DNA of 64,000 bases from UBA7239 sp964509075 (lineage in GTDB: Bacteria; Pseudomonadota; Gammaproteobacteria; Pseudomonadales; UBA7239): assembly GCA_964509075.1 (NCBI GenBank), contig CAZDWC010000004.1, forward strand, positions 1 through 64,000, given 5' to 3'. Shown here piece after piece: positions 16,022 through 24,957 of the stretch. The notes beneath the pieces were generated by a model. It had not been told where the DNA came from and searched no databases. It saw nothing but the letters and a program-made list of their open reading frames with translations. Every line of letters begins with the position of its first letter. The stretch's first letter is position 1. Made by a program: the position numbers and the translations under genes.

Positions 16022-18727
16022 TCAGACCAGACGGCCGTGACACTGTTTGTATTTCTTGCCGGAACCACAGGGACACGGCTCGTTGCGTCCCACTTTTTCA
16101 TTTTCGCGCACAAACGGCGCAGCCTGCTGCGGTTGTGCAGCAGCGTCCTGTTCTTCATCGCCATGCAGCGCAGACACGTCTTCGTGCTTTAGCTGCATGT
16201 TTTCCTGCTGCTTGCGGCGCTGCTCTTCCATCGCCTCGATTTCTTCACGTGATGCAATCTGGATGCGGAACAGGATGCGAATCACTTCCGCCTTGATGTT
16301 GTCCAGCAACATGCGGAACAACTCGAAGGACTCGCGCTTGAATTCCTGCTTGGGATTTTTCTGCGCATACGCGCGCAGGTTGATGCCCTGACGCAGGTGA
16401 TCCATGCTCGCCAGATGCTCTTTCCACAGATTGTCGAGCACCTGCAACATGATCTGCTTTTCTACCTGGCGCATGATCACTTCCACACCGGCACATTTCT
16501 TCACATACAGGTCTGTTGCCGCTGCCTGAATGCGCTCACGCAGGTTTTCTTCCGACAAATTGATATCCGCCTGCAGCCAGTCTTTCAACGGCAGCTTGAG
16601 ACCAAACTCGGTTTCCAGCGCCTGCTCCAGACCGGGCAAATCCCACTGCTCGATAAAGCTTTCCGGCGCGACATACTGCGACACCAGTTCCGTGACCACA
16701 TCTTCGCGAATAGCATTGATGGCATCGGCAATATCTTCGGCTTCGAGAATATCGTTGCGCTGCTGATAGATCACCTGACGCTGGTCGTTGGCGACGTTGT
16801 CGTATTCCAGCAATTGTTTGCGGATATCAAAGTTGCGGCCTTCCACCTTGCGCTGCGCTTTTTCGATGGAGTTGGTCACCATGCTGTGCTCGATGGCTTC
16901 GCCGCGTTGCATGCCCAGTGCCTGCATGATGCTTTTCACGCGATCCGAGGCAAAGATGCGCATCAGGTCATCTTCCAGCGACAGATAGAAACGCGACAAA
17001 CCCGGATCACCCTGACGACCGGCCCGACCGCGCAGCTGGTTGTCGATACGGCGCGATTCGTGGCGCTCGGTGCCAAGAATGTGCAGGCCACCTGCGGCGA
17101 GAACGATATCGTGACGTTTCTGCCATTCCGCTTTTATAGAATCAATCTGTTGCTGCGTCGGATTTTGCAAGGCAGCGACTTCCGCTTCCCACTTGCCGCC
17201 CAGCACGATGTCTGTACCGCGGCCGGCCATGTTGGTGGCAATCGTTACCGTACCCGGCCGCCCTGCCTGCGCAATAATTTCCGCTTCCTGTGCGTGAAAC
17301 TTGGCGTTGAGTACGCGGTGTTCAATGCCAGCCTGTTTCAGTCGGCGCGACATTTCTTCCGATGTTTCCACGGAAGCCGTACCCACCAGCACGGGCGCTT
17401 GTTGTGCCGTGTATTTTTTGACGTCTTCAATGATGGCTTCGTATTTTTCATCCTTGCTCATGTACACGACGTCATTCAGATCCTGACGCGCCAGCGGGCG
17501 ATTGGTGGGGATCACCACCACGTCGAGGCCGTAGATCTGCATGAATTCCGGCGCTTCGGTATCGGCAGTACCTGTCATGCCGGCCAGTTTTTTATAAATA
17601 CGGAAATAGTTCTGGAAAGTTGTCGAAGCCAGCGTCTGGCTTTCACTCTGGATCGCAACACCTTCTTTCGCTTCCAACGCCTGGTGCAAACCTTCCGACA
17701 AGCGGCGACCGGGCATGGTGCGTCCGGTGTGCTCGTCAATCAGGATGACCTGACCTTCCTGAACGATGTATTCAACATCGCGGTGAAACAAGGTGTGCGC
17801 ACGCAGCGCCGCGTGAATGTGATGCAACAGGCTCAAGTTGGTAACGGCATACAAGCTGTCATTGGCATCCAGCAAACCATCCTTGATCAACAATTGCTCG
17901 ATCAGTTGATGGCCCTCTTCCGTCAATTCCGCCTGACGCTGTTTTTCATCCAGCGTGTAGTGACCGGGCACGTCTTCTGTCTGTGGCTTCAGACGCGGCA
18001 TCAAGGCGTTGATGCGCTTGTACAGCGCGGAACTGTTTTCAGCAGCGCCGGAAATGATCAGCGGCGTGCGCGCTTCGTCGATCAGGATGGAATCCACTTC
18101 ATCGACAATCGCAAACGCCATGCCGCGCTGGGCCTTGTCTTCCAGACGCAGTGCCATGTTGTCGCGCAGATAATCAAAACCGTATTCGTTATTGGTGCCG
18201 TAGGTAATATCGGCCGCATATGCCGCGCGTTTTTCTTCCTGCGCCTGTTGCGAGCGGATCACACCTACGCTCATGCCCAGTTTTTCATACACCGGGCGCA
18301 TCCAGTTGGCGTCGCGTGTGGCGAGATAATCATTCACGGTCACTACATGCACACCTTGGCCAGGCAGCGCATTGAGATACACTGGCAATGTTGCCACCAG
18401 GGTTTTGCCTTCACCGGTGCGCATCTCGGCAATCTTGCCGGCGTTCAACACCATGCCACCGATCAGCTGCACGTCGAAGTGGCGCAGGCCGAGCGTACGC
18501 CGGGCCGCTTCACGTACACTGGCAAAGGCCTCCGGCAACAACTGCTCCAGCGTTTCACCTTTTTGCAGGCGCTCGCGGAACTCGACGGTCTTGGCCTGCA
18601 ACTGTTCGTCACTGAGTGCCTGCCACTGCGGCTCCAGCGCGTTGATTTGCGCCACCACCTTGCCCAGGCGCTTCAGTTCGCGCTCGTTCTTGCTGCCAAA
18701 GATTTTCTTGAGGATATTGCCAATCAT
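16022..18727 (-). CDS. secA: Preprotein translocase ATPase
   Basis: Motor that pushes unfolded preproteins through SecYEG. 901 residues, full length. The Walker A motif is MRTGEGKTL (~100-108). The DEAD-like box and following region read VDEVDSILIDEARTPLIISG, the preprotein cross-linking domain is at ~225-375, and NBD2 has TNMAGRGTDIVLGG. The C-terminal zinc tail CPCGSGKKYKQCH binds SecB. No secM-like gene lies upstream. The gene is divergent from rpsF across 285 bases. A very long open frame on the opposite strand is a codon-bias shadow. Confidence 0.98.
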   Translation of the reverse strand: MIGNILKKIFGSKNERELKRLGKVVAQINALEPQWQALSDEQLQAKTVEFRERLQKGETLEQLLPEAFASVREAARRTLGLRHFDVQLIGGMVLNAGKIAEMRTGEGKTLVATLPVYLNALPGQGVHVVTVNDYLATRDANWMRPVYEKLGMSVGVIRSQQAQEEKRAAYAADITYGTNNEYGFDYLRDNMALRLEDKAQRGMAFAIVDEVDSILIDEARTPLIISGAAENSSALYKRINALMPRLKPQTEDVPGHYTLDEKQRQAELTEEGHQLIEQLLIKDGLLDANDSLYAVTNLSLLHHIHAALRAHTLFHRDVEYIVQEGQVILIDEHTGRTMPGRRLSEGLHQALEAKEGVAIQSESQTLASTTFQNYFRIYKKLAGMTGTADTEAPEFMQIYGLDVVVIPTNRPLARQDLNDVVYMSKDEKYEAIIEDVKKYTAQQAPVLVGTASVETSEEMSRRLKQAGIEHRVLNAKFHAQEAEIIAQAGRPGTVTIATNMAGRGTDIVLGGKWEAEVAALQNPTQQQIDSIKAEWQKRHDIVLAAGGLHILGTERHESRRIDNQLRGRAGRQGDPGLSRFYLSLEDDLMRIFASDRVKSIMQALGMQRGEAIEHSMVTNSIEKAQRKVEGRNFDIRKQLLEYDNVANDQRQVIYQQRNDILEAEDIADAINAIREDVVTELVSQYVAPESFIEQWDLPGLEQALETEFGLKLPLKDWLQADINLSEENLRERIQAAATDLYVKKCAGVEVIMRQVEKQIMLQVLDNLWKEHLASMDHLRQGINLRAYAQKNPKQEFKRESFELFRMLLDNIKAEVIRILFRIQIASREEIEAMEEQRRKQQENMQLKHEDVSALHGDEEQDAAAQPQQAAPFVRENEKVGRNEPCPCGSGKKYKQCHGRLV

Positions 18728-18877
18728 GTCCTGTCCGGCTCGCCTTGCGGCTTCTTGAAAGAAAGCGGCGATGATAGCCGGAGCGGACTGGAAAATCAGC
18801 GTTCTTCTGCTTTTATATGGCTACCCACCGGCGTGAGCGTCCGCCGTTGGCGGCGTATCGTGCCAGCCCCTGCTTGC

Positions 18878-18906
18878 TTGTAATGGGGCCTGGCTTGCCC
18901 TAGAAT
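18878..18906 (+). promoter_or_regulatory. Sigma-70 promoter of rpsF-rpsR-rplI
   Basis: TTGTAA (18878-18883), 17-bp spacer, TAGAAT (18901-18906), giving a ~100-base leader before rpsF. Confidence 0.5.
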
Positions 18907-18912
18907 TGCCGC

Positions 18913-19012
18913 CCCGTTTGTCCGGCCGGCACGTTCGTCCAGACAAACTCCTTGCCTCACCGCTCCCGGCACTGCCGGCCTCGCGGGAGGCTTAACCCGT
19001 AAGGAGTCCTCC
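18913..19012 (+). promoter_or_regulatory. Structured rpsF leader, candidate S6:S18 autoregulatory site
   Basis: The leader has an 8-bp long-range pairing GGCCGGCA (18924-18931) / TGCCGGCC (18973-18980). A competing hairpin CTCCCG...CGGGAG directly precedes the ribosome site AAGGAG (19001-19006). Many bacteria use an rpsF leader bound by the S6:S18 complex with a conserved CCG box. Several CCG triplets are present here, but I cannot fold the RNA to confirm the motif. Confidence 0.35.
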
Positions 19013-19435
19013 ATGAGACATTACGAAGTCGTTTTTCTGGTACACCCAGACCAGTCCGAGCAGGTGCCGGGCATGGTCGAGCGCTACAAGGGCGCTATTG
19101 AAAACAGCGGCGGCAAGATCCACCGCCTCGAAGACTGGGGCCGCCGCCAACTGGCTTACCCGATCGAAGATATCCATAAAGCCCACTACATCCTTATGAA
19201 CATCGAGTGCGGCCAACAGGCACTGGATGAGCTGACCACCAACTTCCGCTACAACGACGCCGTGCTGCGCAACATGGTCATGCGTCGCGATGAGCCGGTC
19301 ACCGAAGAGTCTTCCATCATGAAGGCCGAAAACGAAGACCGCCGCCGCAAGGCCGAGCAACCTGCACGCGCACCGCGCGCCGAAGCCACCCAAGACGATG
19401 CTGCTGACGAAGACAGCAGCGACGACGCTGAATAA
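19013..19435 (+). CDS. rpsF: 30S ribosomal protein S6
   Basis: Binds 16S rRNA with S18 on the platform of the small subunit. 140 residues. The core (MRHYEVVFLVHPDQSEQVP ... GRRQLAYPIEDIHKAHYILMNIE ... DAVLRNMVMRR) is followed by a ~40-residue charged, Ala/Asp/Glu-rich tail that fits the acidic C-terminal tail modified by RimK in enteric bacteria. A strong AAGGAG site lies 6 nt before the ATG. First gene of a three-gene ribosomal operon. priB, present between rpsF and rpsR in enterics, is absent. Confidence 0.98.
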   Translation: MRHYEVVFLVHPDQSEQVPGMVERYKGAIENSGGKIHRLEDWGRRQLAYPIEDIHKAHYILMNIECGQQALDELTTNFRYNDAVLRNMVMRRDEPVTEESSIMKAENEDRRRKAEQPARAPRAEATQDDAADEDSSDDAE

Positions 19436-19446
19436 GGAGACTGATC

Positions 19447-19686
19447 ATGTCACGTCAACAACAGCAATTCCGTCGCCGCAAGTTCTGCCGTTTCACCGCC
19501 GAGAAGACTGTCGAGATCGATTACAAGGATCTGGACACCCTGAAAGGCTACATCACCGAAACCGGCAAGATCGTTCCTAGCCGCATCACCGGTACCAGCG
19601 CCAAATACCAGCGCCAGTTGTCAGCAGCCATCAAGCGCGCGCGCTTCCTGGCCCTGCTGCCTTACACCGATCAGCACTTCAAATAA
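19447..19686 (+). CDS. rpsR: 30S ribosomal protein S18
   Basis: Partner of S6 on the small-subunit platform. 79 residues. The family core is visible as RRKFCRFTAE, IDYKDLDTLKGYITETGKI and PSRITGTSAKYQRQLSAAIK, ending RARFLALLPYTDQH. It starts 11 bases after rpsF with an AAGGAG ribosome site. Confidence 0.98.
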   Translation: MSRQQQQFRRRKFCRFTAEKTVEIDYKDLDTLKGYITETGKIVPSRITGTSAKYQRQLSAAIKRARFLALLPYTDQHFK

Positions 19687-19697
19687 GGGGGCAGGCC

Positions 19698-20144
19698 ATG
19701 CAAGTTATTCTTCTGGATAAAGTGGGTCGCCTCGGCAACGTAGGCACTCAAGTCAACGTGAAGCCGGGCTTTGCCCGCAACTTCCTCATTCCTTTCGGCA
19801 AGGCGGTTCCGGCCACTGAAGCCAACATCGCCGAGTTCAGCGCCCGTCGCGCCGAGCTGGAAGCTGCCGCTGCCGCCAAACTGGCCGAAGCGCAGAAACG
19901 CGCGGAAGTGCTGGCTGCGGTTACCGTAACCATCGCTGCCAACGCCGGTGACGAAGGCAAGCTGTTCGGCTCCATCGGCACGCGCGATATCGCCGAGGCG
20001 CTCACCAAGGCCGGTCACGCGACCACCAAGGCCGAAGTGCGCATGCCTGCTGGCGCCATCCGCGAAGTCGGTGAATTCGACATCGACATCCAGCTGCACA
20101 GCGATGTGATGCAGGCCGTCAAGGTTATCGTTATCGCCGAGTGA
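19698..20144 (+). CDS. rplI: 50S ribosomal protein L9
   Basis: Large-subunit protein with two globular domains joined by a long helix; it limits frameshifting. 148 residues. The N-domain MQVILLDKVGRLGNVGTQVNVKPGF is cut by a ~30-residue Ala/Glu helix (~50-80). The C-domain ends DIDIQLHSDVMQAVKVIVI. It is the last gene of the rpsF operon and is followed by an intrinsic terminator. Confidence 0.98.
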   Translation: MQVILLDKVGRLGNVGTQVNVKPGFARNFLIPFGKAVPATEANIAEFSARRAELEAAAAAKLAEAQKRAEVLAAVTVTIAANAGDEGKLFGSIGTRDIAEALTKAGHATTKAEVRMPAGAIREVGEFDIDIQLHSDVMQAVKVIVIAE

Positions 20145-20170
20145 TCGGATCTTGCGATTGCGGTATAAAG

Positions 20171-20200
20171 ACAGGCACTTTCGAGTGCCTGTTTTTGTTT
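20171..20200 (+). terminator. Rho-independent terminator after rplI
   Basis: ACAGGCACT - TTCG - AGTGCCTGT followed by TTTTGTTTT: a 9-bp perfect stem with a UUCG tetraloop, 26 bases after the rplI stop. Confidence 0.93.
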
Positions 20201-20242
20201 TAAAGACGGGATTTTGAAAATCAGGATTCTGGGGGATTCGCA

Positions 20243-21634
20243 TTGAGCACGGCCACCGACACTAACGTCGCGCGCGCGGACTTCACCGGTCTGCGCCTGC
20301 CGCCGCATTCGCTGGAAGCGGAGCAGGCAGTGCTGGGCGGTTTGCTGCTCGACCACCAGATCTTCGACCAAGTGCTGGAGGTGGTGCAGCCGCGCGACTT
20401 CTATAACCCGGACAACCGCCTGATTTTTTCGGCCATGGGCCGACTGTCGGAAGCTGCCAGAGCCATCGACATCATCACTGTCTCGGAAGCGCTGGAAGCC
20501 GACGGCGATCTGGAACGTGTAGGCGGCATCGCGCACCTGGCCGAACTCGCCCGCCATACGCCCGGCACCAGTAACCTGCTCACCTACGCGCAGATCGTGC
20601 GCGAGCGCTCTACACTGCGCCAGTTGATCCGCACTGCACAGGAAGTCGCCGACAAAGGCTATACACCCGACGGCCGCAGCAGCGACGAGCTGCTGGCGGA
20701 AGCCGAACAGCTGTTTGCCGACATCGCCGAGCAGCGCCCGGCCGACAGCGGCCTCATCGCCATCAACCCGATCCTGCAGGGAGCCTTGCAGCGCATCGAC
20801 GAGCTGTCACAGTCCGACAGCTCCATCACCGGCCTCTCCACCGGCTATTACGAACTCGACGAAAAAACTTCCGGCTGGCAGAAATCCGACCTGATCATCG
20901 TCGCCGCGCGTCCATCCATGGGTAAAACCACTTTCGCAATGAACGCGGTGGAGCACGCCCTGCTGCACCAGAACAAACCGGTGGTGGTGTTTTCGCTGGA
21001 GATGCCGGCTGAATCCATCATGTTGCGTCTGTTGTCTTCTGTCGGGCGCATCGACCAGACCCATGTGCGCAACGGCAAACTGGATCAGGACGAGTGGGAC
21101 AAACTCACCATCGCGGTGAAAAAGCTGAAAGACCGGCCGCTGTTCATCGACGACACTCCCGGCCTGTCGCCAGCCGAGATGCGCGCCCGCGTGCGCCGCC
21201 TGCAACGCGAACACGGCGACATCGCCATGATCATGGTCGATTACCTGCAGCTTATGCGTGTAGCCGGCAGCAGCGAGGGCCGCACCGCCGAGATCTCGGA
21301 GATCTCGCGCACGCTGAAAGGTATCGCGCGTGAATTCAACTGCCCGGTGATGGCGCTGTCGCAGCTCAACCGCTCGCTGGAAAACCGCCCCAACAAGCGC
21401 CCTATCAATTCCGACTTACGCGAATCCGGCGCCATCGAGCAGGATGCCGACGTAATTCTGTTCATCTACCGCGACGAGGTATACAACGAAGACAGCCCCG
21501 ACAAGGGCACGGCGGAAATCATCCTCGGCAAGCAGCGCAACGGCCCTATCGGCACCTGCCGCCTCGCCTTCCAGGGTCGCTTCACGCGCTTCGACAATCT
21601 GGCGCGCGCACCGGGAAGCAGTAACGACTATTGA
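20243..21634 (+). CDS. dnaB: Replicative DNA helicase
   Basis: Hexameric 5'-3' helicase at the replication fork. 463 residues. The N-terminal primase-binding domain starts LRLPPHSLEAEQAVLGGLL and the RecA-like motor carries Walker A SMGKTTF (~225-231). The rest shows VVFSLEMPAESIMLRLL, MIMVDYLQLM (Walker B), ALSQLNRSLENRPNKRP and the Arg-finger region. I chose the TTG at 20243: a GGGGG site lies 8 nt upstream and no ATG or GTG is in frame before the conserved domain. alr, the usual follower in many gammaproteobacteria, is absent. Confidence 0.96.
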   Translation: MSTATDTNVARADFTGLRLPPHSLEAEQAVLGGLLLDHQIFDQVLEVVQPRDFYNPDNRLIFSAMGRLSEAARAIDIITVSEALEADGDLERVGGIAHLAELARHTPGTSNLLTYAQIVRERSTLRQLIRTAQEVADKGYTPDGRSSDELLAEAEQLFADIAEQRPADSGLIAINPILQGALQRIDELSQSDSSITGLSTGYYELDEKTSGWQKSDLIIVAARPSMGKTTFAMNAVEHALLHQNKPVVVFSLEMPAESIMLRLLSSVGRIDQTHVRNGKLDQDEWDKLTIAVKKLKDRPLFIDDTPGLSPAEMRARVRRLQREHGDIAMIMVDYLQLMRVAGSSEGRTAEISEISRTLKGIAREFNCPVMALSQLNRSLENRPNKRPINSDLRESGAIEQDADVILFIYRDEVYNEDSPDKGTAEIILGKQRNGPIGTCRLAFQGRFTRFDNLARAPGSSNDY

Positions 21635-21731
21635 TTGCAGGAACCTATCAGCGGCAATAGCACCAAACCTTCGAAAGCGTCACAATTGCCCAGCTACACA
21701 CACCGACCATCCAATCCTCAGGAGAGCTCTA

Positions 21732-22280
21732 ATGTCACAACTAAAACAACTGGCCATCGCCATCGGCCTTGGCGCCTGCATTGCCTCAAATGTTCTGCTG
21801 GCAGAAAAAGCCCCCTCCGCACAGCCAGCAGCAACTCCAGCACCTGCTGCACAAGCGCCAACGCCTGGCAAACCGCAAATGGGTCAAGCGCAAAAAAATG
21901 GGGATGCCCTGAATCTTTCCGAAGAACAAAAACAGAAAATGGCCGAGTGGCGCAAATTGCAGCAGCTGCGTATGCAGGCATTCATGGAAGCCAACGACTC
22001 CATGGAAGACATGGTGATCAGCGGTACTTACACAGACAAGAGCGCCAATGCCGCTGCAGAAAAAATCGGCGACGACACGCGCAAACAGTATGCGGACTAC
22101 GGCAAAAAGTTTAACGATTTCTACTCCGGCCTTTCGCCGGAACAGAAAACCAAAGTCGCCGACATGCGCAAACAGCGCAAAGCGCAGATGGAAGCCATGC
22201 GCCACAGACAAATGCCTGCCAAACCCCAGCAACCCGCTCCAGCTCCAGCTCCAGCTCCAGCTCCAGCTCCAGCCAAATAA
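21732..22280 (+). CDS. Spy/CpxP-like small periplasmic protein with Pro-Ala repeat tail
   Basis: 182 residues with a signal peptide (LKQLAIAIGLGACIASNVLLA, probable cleavage after LLA near 24). A Pro/Ala/Gln linker is followed by a mostly helical charged core with two motifs, LSEEQKQKMAEW (~63) and LSPEQKTKVADMRKQRKAQ (~138). These resemble the LTxxQ motifs of Spy/CpxP chaperones. The C-terminus ends in a (Pro-Ala)6-type tail encoded by a 6-base tandem repeat. It may be an envelope-stress chaperone, but similarity is at motif level only. An AGGAG ribosome site precedes the ATG. It stands alone between dnaB and the oxidoreductase. Confidence 0.55.
   Translation: MSQLKQLAIAIGLGACIASNVLLAEKAPSAQPAATPAPAAQAPTPGKPQMGQAQKNGDALNLSEEQKQKMAEWRKLQQLRMQAFMEANDSMEDMVISGTYTDKSANAAAEKIGDDTRKQYADYGKKFNDFYSGLSPEQKTKVADMRKQRKAQMEAMRHRQMPAKPQQPAPAPAPAPAPAPAK
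22233..22276 (+). repeat. Hexanucleotide tandem repeat CCAGCT
   Basis: About seven units of CCAGCT at the 3' end of the Spy-like gene, coding Pro-Ala pairs. Unit number would change tail length without a frameshift. Confidence 0.9.
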
Positions 22281-22430
22281 TATCTGCCCCGCGCAGGGAT
22301 GCGCCTTGACATCAAGATTGCCGGACATCGATTCCAGCACATACTGACGGCAATCCCCGATTTGCCAAGGCAGCATGACCGTGCTGAAATCTGCGCGGCA
22401 TAATATTTTCATTTCAACAGGGTCAACACA

Positions 22431-23444
22431 ATGAAACTTGGTCTTCACCTCGGCTACTGGAACCGCAACCCTTACCCTTCCATCGAGATCGCCAAAGAGG
22501 CGGAAAACCTCGGCTATGACTCGATCTGGACGGCCGAAGCCTACGGCTCTGACTGCGTGTCACCGCTGGCCTGGCTCGGTTCACACACCAGCAAGATCAA
22601 GCTCGGCACCTCGGTAATGCAGATTTCCGCGCGCACGCCGACCTGTGCCGCCATGACCGCGTTGACCATGGATCATCTGTCCAACGGCCGCTTCCAGCTC
22701 GGTATCGGCGTCTCTGGCCCCCAAGTAGTTGAAGGTTGGTACGGCCAGGGTTTCAAGAAACCGCTGGAGCGCACCAAGGAATGGATGAACATCTTTCGCC
22801 AGGTCATCAAGCGCGAACACCCGCTGCAATTCCAGGGCAACCAGTACCAGCTGCCGTATCAAGGCCCCAACTCACTGGGTCTCGGCAAACCGCTGAAGTC
22901 GATCACCCACCCGCTGCGCCCGCACATCCCCGTATTCATGGGTGCTGAAGGCCCGAAAAACATCGAGCTGGCTACGCAGATCGCCGACGGCTGGTTCCCG
23001 ATCTTCGTGTCGCCGTATCGCATGAATATTTTCGACGAGTCACTGAAAAACAAGCCGGACAATTTTGAAATTGCGGCGATGGTGCAGGTCAACGTCAACG
23101 ACAATCTGCAGGATGCGCTGTTCCCCACCAAGATGATGCTGGCACTGTACGTCGGCGGCATGGGCGCGAAAGACGAAAACTTCCACAAGAACCTGATGGA
23201 ACGCATGGGCTTCGACGTGCAGGAAGTGCAGGACAAATATCTCGCCGGCGATCACATGGGTGCGTTTGCTGCAGTACCCGATGCGCTGGCCGACGAAATT
23301 TCATTGTCCGGCCCGGTGGACCGCATCAAGGAACGCCTGCAGGACTGGAAGAAGTCACAAGTGACCACCATCATGATCAGCCGCACCGACGACCCGAACA
23401 CCGACATGCAACGCATTCGTCAGTTCGCGGAAATGGTGTTGTAA
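22431..23444 (+). CDS. LLM-class F420-dependent oxidoreductase
   Basis: 337-residue luciferase-like TIM-barrel enzyme of the type that uses coenzyme F420 (or FMN). Visible marks are MKLGLHLGYWNRNPYPS, GYDSIWTAEAYGSDCVSPLAWL, the flavin/F420 region SVMQISARTPTCAAMTALTMDHLSNGRF (here joined from two stretches), LGIGVSGPQVVEGWYGQ and IADGWFPIFVSP. The substrate is unknown; family members act on xenobiotics, fatty acids or CoA esters. The following SDR gene is separated by a palindromic repeat, so co-transcription is uncertain. F420-type enzymes are mainly actinobacterial, though some gammaproteobacteria have them, which makes transfer possible. Confidence 0.85.
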   Translation: MKLGLHLGYWNRNPYPSIEIAKEAENLGYDSIWTAEAYGSDCVSPLAWLGSHTSKIKLGTSVMQISARTPTCAAMTALTMDHLSNGRFQLGIGVSGPQVVEGWYGQGFKKPLERTKEWMNIFRQVIKREHPLQFQGNQYQLPYQGPNSLGLGKPLKSITHPLRPHIPVFMGAEGPKNIELATQIADGWFPIFVSPYRMNIFDESLKNKPDNFEIAAMVQVNVNDNLQDALFPTKMMLALYVGGMGAKDENFHKNLMERMGFDVQEVQDKYLAGDHMGAFAAVPDALADEISLSGPVDRIKERLQDWKKSQVTTIMISRTDDPNTDMQRIRQFAEMVL

Positions 23445-23480
23445 ACCACAATCGCATCGCACGCTGTTTGCGGCGAGCGC

Positions 23481-23515
23481 CCTCACCCCGGCCCTCTCCC
23501 GCAAGCGGGAGAGGG
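23481..23515. repeat. REP-like intergenic palindrome (copy 1)
   Basis: Holds a perfect 11-bp inverted repeat around AA (23492-23515, CCCTCTCCCGC...GCGGGAGAGGG), preceded by CCCTCACCCC. The same 24-bp palindrome is at 38385-38408. Confidence 0.8.
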
Positions 23516-23525
23516 AGTACGTTTC

Positions 23526-24299
23526 ATGATTGCAGAACATTTTTCACTGAAAGGTAAAGTCGCCATCGTTACCGGCGGCGGTAAGGGTATAGGCAAAGCC
23601 ATCGGCCTCACCTTTGCTGAAGCCGGCGCCCATGTCGTGTTTGCGGCGCGCACGCAAAGCGATCTCGATGCCGTTGTTGCTGCAGCCAAACAATTCGGCG
23701 TCGATGCCATTGGCGTCAACTGTGACGTGCTGGTCGATGAGCAACTGCAGCAACTCGTGGATAAAACCATCGCCCACTTCGGCAGGATAGATATCCTGGT
23801 CAACAATGCCGGTGGCACCATGCCCAAACCGATGGAAAAAATTTCTGCCACTTCCTTCCGGCGCGGGCTTGATTTCAACGTCACCAGCGCATTTCTGTTG
23901 TCGCAATATGCGCTGCCACATTTGCGCACCAGCAAAGGCAATATCATCAATATCGCCTCGGCCGCCGGTCGCTTGATACAGCCGCTGTTCACGTCTTACG
24001 GCACAGTGAAAGCCGCACTGATACACATGACCAAAATGATGGCGGCCGAACTCGCACCGGATGTGCGCGTCAACGTCATCAGCCCGGGCTCGATCATGAC
24101 TGAAGCACTGGAAACGTTTATCGATGCCGACAATCGCGAAAAAATGCGCAAGCTGACGCCGCTGCAGCAACTCGGCAAGCCGCAGGATATCGCGCTTGCC
24201 GCGCTCTATCTCGCCTCGCCCGCCGCGCGCTGGGTCACAGGAAAAGACTTGCAAGTGGATGGCGGCACCGAGAATACTAATCTCGCACCGTCGGAATGA
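23526..24299 (+). CDS. Short-chain dehydrogenase/reductase
   Basis: 257-residue classical SDR, probably NAD(P)-dependent. It shows the cofactor motif TGGGKGIGKAIG (~18-29), NNAGG (~93), catalytic Ser in INIASAAG, and Tyr/Lys in SYGTVKAAL (~162-170). The tail WVTGKDLQVDGGTEN is of the FabG/7-alpha-hydroxysteroid dehydrogenase kind. The substrate cannot be assigned; the KstD-like gene at 57180 makes a steroid or acyl-CoA context possible. Its stop overlaps the thiE ATG (ATGA), so the two are coupled. Confidence 0.9.
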   Translation: MIAEHFSLKGKVAIVTGGGKGIGKAIGLTFAEAGAHVVFAARTQSDLDAVVAAAKQFGVDAIGVNCDVLVDEQLQQLVDKTIAHFGRIDILVNNAGGTMPKPMEKISATSFRRGLDFNVTSAFLLSQYALPHLRTSKGNIINIASAAGRLIQPLFTSYGTVKAALIHMTKMMAAELAPDVRVNVISPGSIMTEALETFIDADNREKMRKLTPLQQLGKPQDIALAALYLASPAARWVTGKDLQVDGGTENTNLAPSE

Positions 24300-24931
24300 A
24301 ATCCTGCCCGGCAATGCTGTGCGGCTTATATGCCATCACTGACGACTCACTCCAGGATCAACTGGCAATCGCCATTGAAGCGGCACTTGCCGGCGGCTGC
24401 CGGCTGATTCAATACCGCAGCAAGCAACGCAGTGCATCCGAGCGCCAGCAGGAAGCCTGCGCACTGCTCGCTCTCTGCAATCGCTACAACGCAAAACTAT
24501 TCATCAACGATGATGTGGCTTTGGCGAAATCCATCGGCGCACACGGCGTGCATCTGGGACAGGAAGACACCTCTCTCGCCGAAGCCCGCGCGCTGCTCGG
24601 TCCGCAAGCCATCATCGGCATCACCTGCCACAATTCACTCGATCTGGCGCGCGCAGCACAGGCCGGTGGCGCCGATTACGTCGCCTTCGGCCGCTTCTTT
24701 CCCTCGACGACCAAACACTCTGCACCGCCCGCCGACTTGTCCGTACTGACAGCGGCAAAAACATCGCTTGCCATTCCAGTGGTGGCGATAGGCGGTATTA
24801 CGCTGGATAATGCGCCCGCAGTGGTACAGGCCGGCGCCGACATGCTGGCCGTGGTCGGCGATCTGTTTGGCGCTACCGACATCAATGCGCGCGCACGCGC
24901 TTACACTGCGCTGTTCCAGAACATGCATTGA
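24296..24931 (+). CDS. thiE: Thiamine-phosphate synthase
   Basis: Joins HMP-pyrophosphate and thiazole phosphate to give thiamine phosphate. 211 residues with the TIM-barrel landmarks: LYAITDD, LIQYRSKQR, LFINDDVALA (Mg-binding Asp), GVHLGQEDTSL, IGITCHNS, YVAFGRFFPSTTK and IPVVAIGGITLDN. The pyrophosphate-binding loops lost in the Nudix fusion at 13798 are complete here. It overlaps the SDR stop by 4 bases and is followed 26 bases later by hemL. Confidence 0.95.
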   Translation: MKSCPAMLCGLYAITDDSLQDQLAIAIEAALAGGCRLIQYRSKQRSASERQQEACALLALCNRYNAKLFINDDVALAKSIGAHGVHLGQEDTSLAEARALLGPQAIIGITCHNSLDLARAAQAGGADYVAFGRFFPSTTKHSAPPADLSVLTAAKTSLAIPVVAIGGITLDNAPAVVQAGADMLAVVGDLFGATDINARARAYTALFQNMH

Positions 24932-24957
24932 GCCAGAATTTTTATTGAGGAAAGCGA

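Noticed and set aside
16397..18883. 828-codon open frame opposite secA
   Set aside because: Fully antisense to a complete SecA; the translation has no domain and reflects GC-rich third positions.
22233..22276. Short tandem repeat as a CRISPR array
   Set aside because: 6-base units without spacers, inside a coding gene.
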